DNA of 7,875 bases from Chitinophagales bacterium. GTDB lineage: Bacteria > Bacteroidota > Bacteroidia > Chitinophagales > Saprospiraceae. The notes under the pieces were generated by a model. That model saw only the letters and a program-made list of their open reading frames with translations. It did no database searches and had not been told where the DNA came from. Where the stretch lies: assembly GCA_013298445.1 (NCBI GenBank), contig JAAFHQ010000259.1:1-7875 (forward strand), in the 5' to 3' direction. Shown here piece after piece: positions 1 through 5,081 of this stretch. Each line of letters starts with the position of its first letter. Position 1 is the first letter of the stretch. Position numbers and translations under genes: made by a program.

Positions 1-239
1 ATCCCCAGGTTGCATAAATCAAGCAGAGTGTAATGGGTGGAGGTCCATTTGGGGTTGTAAAAAGCCTTGCCCCAATGGCCGTTAGCCTGGCGTTGGGCCA
101 GAAATTGGGTGCCCCAACCTTCGGTTGCAATGCGCTCACGCAGATCGGGGCGTTCTTCATGGAGCAAATCGCGATAGGTCTGGTATTGGATAGAGACGTC
201 TCCATCCAGGAGCCACTTGAGGATACTTGGGCTTGGCAT
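1..239 (-). CDS. Squalene-cyclase/prenyltransferase-like hypothetical protein, N-terminal part only
   Basis: Seen: an open frame starts at ATG 239-237 and runs off the left edge after 79 full codons. It begins MPSPSILKWLLDGDVSIQYQ. Around residues 46-55 is FLAQRQANGHWG, which fits the QW motif of squalene-hopene cyclases and prenyltransferases (aliphatic residues, then Q, then GxW). It is followed by NPKWTSTHYTLLDL. Known: this combination (GDxSIxYQ near the N-terminus, then GHWG and PKWTSTHYTLL) recurs in a widespread uncharacterised bacterial family with an alpha/alpha-toroid fold, often annotated only as hypothetical; this is from memory. Inferred: probably a cytoplasmic alpha-helical protein, since no signal peptide is visible; the substrate is unknown. 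The frame stays open upstream into the lipoprotein gene, but the family-like N-terminus supports this ATG. There is no Shine-Dalgarno. It lies 52 bases downstream of the lipoprotein gene on the same strand, so co-transcription is possible. The catalytic part is outside the window. Confidence 0.82.
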   Translation of the reverse strand, partial: MPSPSILKWLLDGDVSIQYQTYRDLLHEERPDLRERIATEGWGTQFLAQRQANGHWGKAFYNPKWTSTHYTLLDLCNLG

Positions 240-291
240 GGGCAATAATTGATTCACAAAATTGCTACAAAACTGGCATTGCCCAAAGTTA

Positions 292-711
292 CTATTTCCC
301 CTCCTTTTTAAACACAGAAAGGAAAAAGGTCATTTTCCCGGTGGTTTCAAAAGCTTCCGGATAAGCGTTACCTGCCAGATTGTAACATACCGTTAGTTCA
401 CCATTCTCCAATTTATAAATAGCGGTGAAATGTTTGCCCACATTGACCCCTTCTTTGCTGTAGATGTCCATTTTACTGCCATTGAATTTGACAATGCCCT
501 TGTCTACACTTTCGGCTACAAGTGTGTAGATGCTGTCTTTGATGATCAATTTTTGGGTTTGATAAACTGCTGCGGGCAAAACCTTGCCCCCAATTTCCTG
601 CTTGATGGGTAGCCAACTGCCATTGAGCTGTTTGATCTTTACGTTGGTGTTTTTGGTGCTGGCGCAACTGGCCATTAGCAAAATTAAAGTGATGAAGGAA
701 ATGAGTCGCAT
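292..711 (-). CDS. Small lipoprotein resembling the TIGR03067 family
   Basis: 139 residues. The N-terminus is a lipoprotein signal: a hydrophobic run at residues 3-13, lipobox MASC with the acylated Cys at 16, then Ala and Ser. Ser at +3 and no Asp at +2 fit export to the envelope as a lipid-anchored protein. The mature part has LNGSW (29-33), a GG pair (41-42), a predicted beta-rich centre, IYKLENGELTVCYN (98-111) with Cys109, PEAF (118-121) and a final FLSVFKKE. This order (GxW, GG, YkLdgdxLtlCyn, Pro-x-x-Phe, then a strand ending in basic residues) is the pattern I associate with TIGR03067, a small beta-rich domain best known from planctomycetes and of unknown function. The assignment is from memory of the pattern. 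The ATG at 711-709 is chosen because the signal peptide begins there; no Shine-Dalgarno is visible. The stop is TAG, 52 bases before the next gene on the same strand. No catalytic residues are apparent. Confidence 0.85.
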   Translation of the reverse strand: MRLISFITLILLMASCASTKNTNVKIKQLNGSWLPIKQEIGGKVLPAAVYQTQKLIIKDSIYTLVAESVDKGIVKFNGSKMDIYSKEGVNVGKHFTAIYKLENGELTVCYNLAGNAYPEAFETTGKMTFFLSVFKKEGK

Positions 712-820
712 GGCTTTGGATTAAAGGATTAGGAATATTGTTGCATGGTCCTTGGAGTTGTTTGGCCCCCAAGTCCTTCCTTCATCTTGATCCTGAATAT
801 TATTAAGTGGAATTGTTAGA

Positions 821-849
821 CAAGATATCAAGTTTCAGGTTTTTACAAA
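821..849 (-). promoter_or_regulatory. Weak Bacteroidota-type promoter candidate for the lipoprotein gene
   Basis: On the minus strand, TTTG (849-846) is followed after 18 bases by TATCTTG (827-821). This approximates the Bacteroidota primary sigma consensus TTTG, about 19 bases, TAnnTTTG, with one T missing from the -7 element. It lies about 110 bases upstream of the lipoprotein start, implying a long leader. AT-rich sequence matches such short motifs easily, so this is only a candidate. Confidence 0.25.
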
Positions 850-895
850 CAAAAAATAGCAAGAAAAAATTAGCGGAGGAAAATCTAATTCTGAA

Positions 896-969
896 CACAC
901 AAAAGACACCAAGCGCAGCCCTGTCAACGCCTAACTTTGTGCCCTTTGTGTCCTCTTTTTCCCTTTGTG
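896..969. repeat. Degenerate CTTTGTG short-period repeat, possibly a decayed hairpin element
   Basis: On the plus strand, CTTTGTG occurs at 935-941, 944-950 and 963-969, spaced 9 and 19 bases apart, with a T-rich unit where another copy would be expected. To the left, 897-913 reads ACACAAAAGACACCAAG, which partly matches the reverse complement of the array (CACAAAGGGCACAAAG), as if it were a damaged second arm of a hairpin. The period of about 9 and the arm arrangement resemble the intact element at 4987-5064, although the unit sequence differs. Function is unknown. Confidence 0.5.
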
Positions 970-1016
970 ATATTAAAATGTCGCTTCGGCTCCATCTCAG
1001 GGAACCCCATCCCCTC

Positions 1017-2441
1017 CTAAATCCGAAACGCCATCATCAAATAGAACCTAATCATCGTTTTATCCGTCCCATTCACCGCCGTAAAATACTCACCTGCCCC
1101 GAAGGCTGAAGTGGAGAATTGGAAGTTCAGGTTGTGGTTATAGAAGTAATTGAGGTACCAATCGCCACCTATGCCGATGAATTTATTGCTCGTGTTGAGT
1201 CGATTCAAATTTTCAAGGGTAATTACGCCACTGGAGCGATCCTTTGATTCCAAAACTCGTGCCATCACTCCGTGTACCCCAGTCGACACCAGCCTGCCCA
1301 GTTTCCAATCCAGATGCAAGGTTACAGCCTGAATGTTTGAGCCTTTAAATGCATCGATGTATCCAAAGCGGCGGTGTTCATTTTGCCACAACACATTGTA
1401 GGATTTCAGCTCATTGTCGGCAGTGTTGTCATCCCCACTGGCGCGGTAGTAAGCCAGGCTTGCGTTGAGTTTTCCGTCTGTAGAGGTATAACCCGCACTC
1501 AATTCGGCGGCATAGGCATTGAGTGTTCCAGTGAGGTTTTCATTGAGGATGCCCTTAGCCGTCCCGGTTTGCAGGATCAATTCGGCGGAATATTTGAAGT
1601 TGCCCACTTGGCCAAAAGCGCGGACATCCGGCATGAACACCGAGGTACGCCAGCCATTGTTGTATTGATCGATGATAAAAGGCAGGTTGGCATCAAAATT
1701 CAACGCTTCGGAGATATTGAAGGTATTGAACGTAGCCAGAAAGATGGGGTGATTCCAGTCGAAGTTGGCAGCAGGCGGAGCTGGTTGGTAGAGCTGTACC
1801 CACATCAGGTCACTGGTCACCCGATTTTTTTTGTAGCGCAGCCGCACACTTTCAAAACTGCGGCCTTTGATAAAATCATCATCGCCAACCAGAATTTCGT
1901 TGCCGTATTTGCCCAGTGACATGCGGCCAAAACGCAGGGCCAGGTTACTGTTGCGGCCTAGTTTTTTCAAATCCACGTAACCTTCGTATAGGGTCAGGTT
2001 GGGGTCCAAAGGGCCTAAACTGCGGGTGTAAATGCCGTAGGATTGCAGGCTAAAGACCATATCCACATTTTTGGGCAAGGAGAGTTTGGCCCCAAAATCG
2101 CCACGCAGGTAAAAATTGAGGTGGCCCGTGTCAACGGCCAGGCCAGCACCTTTGTAATTTAGGGTGCCTTCGGGCAAAAAGAAAAAATTGACCTGCGGGG
2201 TGAATTGAAGTTTGTTGGTAGAAAGAATAGCCGGGGTCGCTGAAGCAGTAGTATCCTTTGGCAGATACTGGATGACGCCATCGGCTGGTAAGATGGAATG
2301 TGCGGCATCGTTGGAGTTTTGGGCCTGGAGCTGGATGGATATTTGCAGAAGGCTGAAAATAAACAAGCAAATTTTGCCTACTCTTTTGGTCTGCTCTGCT
2401 AAGAAATTGTATTGTGTGATCAACAAGAAAAAGGGTTTCAT
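1017..2441 (-). CDS. Outer-membrane beta-barrel protein, alginate-export (AlgE-like) type
   Basis: 474 residues from the ATG at 2441-2439. The frame stays open to 2531, but this start is preferred because it puts a signal peptide at the N-terminus: a long basic n-region (1-23), a hydrophobic stretch ICLFIFSLLQISI (24-36) and a likely cut after LQA (40). The mature chain has alternating amphipathic strands rich in Tyr, Asn and Gly throughout. It ends in an aromatic-rich strand FYLMMAFRI, as barrel proteins do for assembly by the BAM complex. Segments recalling Pfam Alginate_exp are EGYVDLKK (153-160), LRFGRMSLGKYGNE with VGDDDF and GRSFESVRLRY (169-203), and YYRASGDDN with a later HRRFGYIDAF (331-365). 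Known: AlgE relatives are substrate-specific outer-membrane channels. Inferred: a small-molecule or oligosaccharide porin; alginate itself is not supported, because no alginate genes are nearby. The start has no Shine-Dalgarno, and the gene lies 147 bases after the six-helix membrane protein gene. Confidence 0.82.
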   Translation of the reverse strand: MKPFFLLITQYNFLAEQTKRVGKICLFIFSLLQISIQLQAQNSNDAAHSILPADGVIQYLPKDTTASATPAILSTNKLQFTPQVNFFFLPEGTLNYKGAGLAVDTGHLNFYLRGDFGAKLSLPKNVDMVFSLQSYGIYTRSLGPLDPNLTLYEGYVDLKKLGRNSNLALRFGRMSLGKYGNEILVGDDDFIKGRSFESVRLRYKKNRVTSDLMWVQLYQPAPPAANFDWNHPIFLATFNTFNISEALNFDANLPFIIDQYNNGWRTSVFMPDVRAFGQVGNFKYSAELILQTGTAKGILNENLTGTLNAYAAELSAGYTSTDGKLNASLAYYRASGDDNTADNELKSYNVLWQNEHRRFGYIDAFKGSNIQAVTLHLDWKLGRLVSTGVHGVMARVLESKDRSSGVITLENLNRLNTSNKFIGIGGDWYLNYFYNHNLNFQFSTSAFGAGEYFTAVNGTDKTMIRFYLMMAFRI

Positions 2442-2588
2442 GGCAGCTGGTTTTGGTGCGTTAAAAATGAATGGTGTAAAGGTCAGGAATCGATACACCA
2501 AATAAATCCTCATAAAGGGGGAGATGCGCAAAATACCTCAGAATGATGAGCTTCCGTATATGAAGCCAAATATCCTACTATCACGATC

Positions 2589-3260
2589 CTATCCTTCAAA
2601 TTCATCCATACTTTGGACATAATGCGGCTTGATGCGGTACAAAAGGCAATATTCAAACAACAAGAGGTGACTCAACAATAAAATCAAGGAGAACAACAAC
2701 CAGGAATCCTGCTTCAAAAACACAATCAGCATGACAAATACCCCCTGCACAAAAATGGAATAACCCGCCCACTTGTAGTATTTTTTGGTCAGTTCCCCAT
2801 GCCGAATGGCGTTCTTCTTGCTCATGATGTTAGCAAACAAATCCACCTCCAGACGCCAGGCGGCGGCCAAATAGGGAAAAGACCCCGACATCAGAAAAAT
2901 GGCAAAACCTAGGGTCCAATCCTCCATTCTCATGTCGGACAAGTCAGTTTTGATGGTCAAATAAGAAATGAGTACAAACTGCGCCACACCCACTAAAAAA
3001 GGCACCAGAGTATCAATGATGTTGGGAAACCAGCGCAGAAAAAAAATGCTGATGGCGTAATGGTGCCAGATCGTAAAAATGATCAGCAACATCAGCAGTA
3101 TGGGCAACAAATGGATGTCCAGCCAGGGTTTTTCGGCGACCTCAACATAGGTCAAAAAAATGGGCACCAGTTGGGAGAGGGCAATGCCCTGGAGCAAAGA
3201 AATGACGGCGAGGTAGATGTTGGGGAAATAATCGGCGATGAGTTCGGATTTTTTGGACAT
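2589..3260 (-). CDS. Unrecognised six-helix integral membrane protein
   Basis: I do not recognise the family. 223 residues from the ATG at 3260-3258, giving MSKKSELIADYFPNIYLAVI. A start ten codons upstream is possible but adds only a polar stretch. Six hydrophobic segments lie at about 14-39, 51-75, 82-103, 115-136, 170-192 and 187-208; the last two are separated only by a KQDSW turn. Between helices 4 and 5 is a loop of about 30 residues rich in Lys, Arg and His (SKKNAIRHGELTKKYYKW), which by the positive-inside rule should face the cytoplasm. A WHHYA motif sits at 65-69, and polar residues (Gln24, Gln94, Glu138) fall within or near helices. The tail is short and acidic (DEFEG). There is no signal peptide, enzyme motif or transporter signature that I can name. 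It stands 81 bases after the OmpA-domain gene. A 7-bp inverted repeat ends one base before its start codon. Confidence 0.8.
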   Translation of the reverse strand: MSKKSELIADYFPNIYLAVISLLQGIALSQLVPIFLTYVEVAEKPWLDIHLLPILLMLLIIFTIWHHYAISIFFLRWFPNIIDTLVPFLVGVAQFVLISYLTIKTDLSDMRMEDWTLGFAIFLMSGSFPYLAAAWRLEVDLFANIMSKKNAIRHGELTKKYYKWAGYSIFVQGVFVMLIVFLKQDSWLLFSLILLLSHLLLFEYCLLYRIKPHYVQSMDEFEG

Positions 3261-3341
3261 AGGTGTTTTTTTGGGTTGAAAAATACACAATAAACACCAA
3301 ATGAAACCTTTGTTCGCCGTGGGCTTATTTACAAGAAGTCT

Positions 3342-4943
3342 TCACAGCACTTCCAGCACCACCTCTACCCTTCTATTCTTCGCTTTATTTCCATCTGAGT
3401 CATTTGCCACAGCGGGCACAGACTCACCTTTTGCTGCAATCTTGGCGCTAAGTCCCTGGCTGGCAAAAAAATCAGCCACTGCTTTCGCCCGGCGTTCCGA
3501 CAATTTTTGATTGTAATCAGAAGAGCCCGCATCGTCGGTATGCCCGATGATGGTCAATGTGTAATTGCCCGCCTTTTTAGCTGCGTCGGCAATCGCCAAT
3601 AAATCTGCCCGGCTACTTTCATTGATGACAGCCTGGTCAAAAGCAAAAAGGATGATGGAAGACATAGATTGGCTAGGCGTCTTGGCGACCACTACTGGTT
3701 TGGGTTTTTCAATTTCAGGTTCTTTGATAGCTGCCGGATCAACCTCAAAAGAGATTTCCAAAATTTCCGGCGTATTTTCATCAATGATCACTTTTTTTTC
3801 AATCGAGGGGTAACCCTCTACAAAATTCACCCGCAGGGTATATTCACCTGGGTAACGGGGCAGTGACATGGAATATTCCCCACTCAGGCCATTGCTGCGC
3901 GCTTTGGACAAGATGTCATCCGTTTCATCGAAGCGGAAAAACAGGTTGGATTCCAGGGCCCCTTTTCCTTTTTCGCGCACGGTTCCATTGATGATGACCA
4001 CTGCTTCTGGTTTGATCCTGGCATCTACCTTTTCGCCTAAATTGGCGTAATAGATGTCACCTTCTTGGACGAAATAGACATCATTGCGCGGAGCATCCAG
4101 TACAAACCCGTAGTCTTCATTGGGTGTATTGAAAGGTTTACCAATGTTGATCAACTCGCCTGTAGTTGCTCCGCCTTCGAGGGTCGTTTTAAAAATATCC
4201 AGTTTGCCAAAACCGCCCCAACCGTCGGAGGCGAAATAGAGGGTTTTGCTGTCCGCTCCAATGAATACTGAGCGTTCATCCCGAGGGGTAGAAACATCCA
4301 GGCGTTCGGGGACACTCCAGACGCCTTCTTCGTTTTTCCAACTTACGAACAAATCCATGGGCCCATCGTACACCCGTCCACAGGCGACCACCATCACGCG
4401 GCCATTTGGGGAAATGGACATCCCATCGGTGGCCGTAAATCCAGTCCCTCGAAAAAAGCGGGTAATCCCGGTGCCCAAGCCGCGTGGGTTTTCCCATTGC
4501 TCACCCCGAAGTTCGGCTTTATAATAGGGGCCACCAGTAACCGCCCAATCGTCCCGCCAGCTTTGGAAATACACCGTTTGGCCGTCCGCAGAAATATTGG
4601 GCTCATCTTCTCCGCTGTGGGTATTGATAGGTGCTTGTAAACATTTTGGCGCAGCCCATTGGCCGTTCTTTTTTTCCGCGTACCAAATGTCACCATCAAA
4701 CTCAGGGCGACCTTTGTAGCTGGTACTGGATTGCGACCAGGCTTGTTGGCCCCGGCCACTCATGAAGTACAAAAAGCGGCCATTGGGAGTGATGGACAGG
4801 TTGATGTCGCGTTGTGGCGAATTGAGCGAGCTCAGGGCGGTGGGTTTAACGGGCCAATCGGGTAAGGTGATGGCTTTTTTGGTGTCTTGTGCCCAAATTT
4901 GAATGGAGCAGAAAAAGAGTAGGGTAAAGTAAAGGATGCGCAT
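3342..4943 (-). CDS. Secreted PD40 beta-propeller protein with C-terminal OmpA peptidoglycan-binding domain
   Basis: 533 residues from the ATG at 4943-4941. An ATG twelve codons upstream (4979) is in frame, but only the inner one places MRILYFTLLFFCSIQIWAQ as a clean signal peptide, likely cut after Ala18. Residues about 45-300 carry PD40/WD40-like units: INLSITPNGRFLYFMS (47-62), EPNISADGQTVYFQS (114-128), MSISPNGRVMVV (175-186) and SVFIGADSKTLYFASDG (225-241). Residues about 314-400 form a probable beta-sandwich similar to the carboxypeptidase regulatory fold. A Pro/Lys/Val/Glu linker spans 403-424. The OmpA domain fills 428-533, with ILFAFD, GHTDD (467-471), LSERRAKAV (481-489) and KNRRVEV (522-528). 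It keeps the Asp and Arg that hold diaminopimelate in OmpA-like proteins. Inferred: a peptidoglycan-tethered periplasmic or outer-membrane-associated protein whose propeller binds an unknown partner. It lacks the TPR N-terminus and lipobox of gliding/T9SS PorE, so I do not name it so. Confidence 0.92.
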   Translation of the reverse strand: MRILYFTLLFFCSIQIWAQDTKKAITLPDWPVKPTALSSLNSPQRDINLSITPNGRFLYFMSGRGQQAWSQSSTSYKGRPEFDGDIWYAEKKNGQWAAPKCLQAPINTHSGEDEPNISADGQTVYFQSWRDDWAVTGGPYYKAELRGEQWENPRGLGTGITRFFRGTGFTATDGMSISPNGRVMVVACGRVYDGPMDLFVSWKNEEGVWSVPERLDVSTPRDERSVFIGADSKTLYFASDGWGGFGKLDIFKTTLEGGATTGELINIGKPFNTPNEDYGFVLDAPRNDVYFVQEGDIYYANLGEKVDARIKPEAVVIINGTVREKGKGALESNLFFRFDETDDILSKARSNGLSGEYSMSLPRYPGEYTLRVNFVEGYPSIEKKVIIDENTPEILEISFEVDPAAIKEPEIEKPKPVVVAKTPSQSMSSIILFAFDQAVINESSRADLLAIADAAKKAGNYTLTIIGHTDDAGSSDYNQKLSERRAKAVADFFASQGLSAKIAAKGESVPAVANDSDGNKAKNRRVEVVLEVL

Positions 4944-4986
4944 ATGTTGTAATTTCAGGGTTGTACCGCAGATTTTCATTATACAA

Positions 4987-5064
4987 CTAAGGTGTTCTAA
5001 GGTGCCTAAGGTGGTTCAAAACATGTATTATTTGAACCACCTTAGGCACCTTAGAACACCTTAG
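4987..5064. repeat. Perfect 34-bp inverted repeat with internal CTAAGGTG repeats; possible terminator or RNA-processing hairpin
   Basis: Left arm 4987-5020 and right arm 5031-5064 are exact reverse complements over all 34 bases, separated by a 10-base loop (5021-5030) that contains the palindrome ACATGT. Each arm holds three copies of CTAAGGTG: 4987-4994, 4997-5004 and 5006-5013, mirrored as CACCTTAG at 5038-5045, 5047-5054 and 5057-5064. Transcribed from either strand it would fold into a very long, stable stem. It begins 17 bases after the stop codon of the AsmA-like gene and ends 43 bases before the start of the OmpA-domain gene. No U-run follows on the minus-strand transcript (next bases TTGTATAATG), so a standard intrinsic terminator is not shown. 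RNase III processing, mRNA 3' end protection, or an intergenic repeat family are alternatives. Confidence 0.93.
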
Positions 5065-5081
5065 CAAGTCAAATGAAAGAC

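Larger units (their letters stand above)
712..1016. other. 305-base intergenic region without a gene
   Basis: This gap lies between the lipoprotein start (711) and the barrel gene stop (1017). I find no convincing coding frame: a 100-codon plus-strand frame here has a composition unlike a protein and runs into the barrel gene on the opposite strand. It holds a degenerate CTTTGTG repeat (896-969) and a weak promoter candidate for the lipoprotein (821-849). No GC-rich hairpin followed by a T-run was found after the barrel gene stop, so its terminator is not identified. Confidence 0.7.

Noticed and set aside
33..248. A 71-codon plus-strand frame at the left edge
   Set aside because: It is the antisense shadow of the QW-motif gene, whose minus-strand translation shows family motifs.
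1374..1919. A 181-codon plus-strand frame opposite the barrel gene
   Set aside because: It is fully antisense to the alginate-export-type gene and shows no signal, motif or independent start context.
2442..2531. Longer N-terminus for the barrel protein starting at 2531
   Set aside because: The added 30 residues would create a second hydrophobic stretch before the signal peptide; the ATG at 2441 gives a plausible exported protein.
2550..2566. GCTTC/GAAGC inverted repeat after the six-helix gene as a terminator
   Set aside because: The stem is only 5 bp, with a 7-base loop and no T-run following it in the direction of transcription.
3262..3298. GGTGTTTTTTT and AAACACC as an intrinsic terminator of the OmpA-domain gene
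   Set aside because: In the direction of transcription the poly-A side, not a U-run, follows the loop, and the stem is only 7 bp; no plus-strand gene is present to use the T-run.
4944..4979. Longer N-terminus for the OmpA-domain protein from the ATG at 4979
   Set aside because: The extra twelve residues would put a polar stretch before a well-formed signal peptide that begins at the ATG at 4943.
4978..4983. TATAAT on the minus strand just after the hairpin, as a promoter for the OmpA-domain gene
   Set aside because: No -35 or TTTG element lies at a suitable distance, and the Bacteroidota primary promoter uses TAnnTTTG; chance occurrence in AT-rich sequence is likely.
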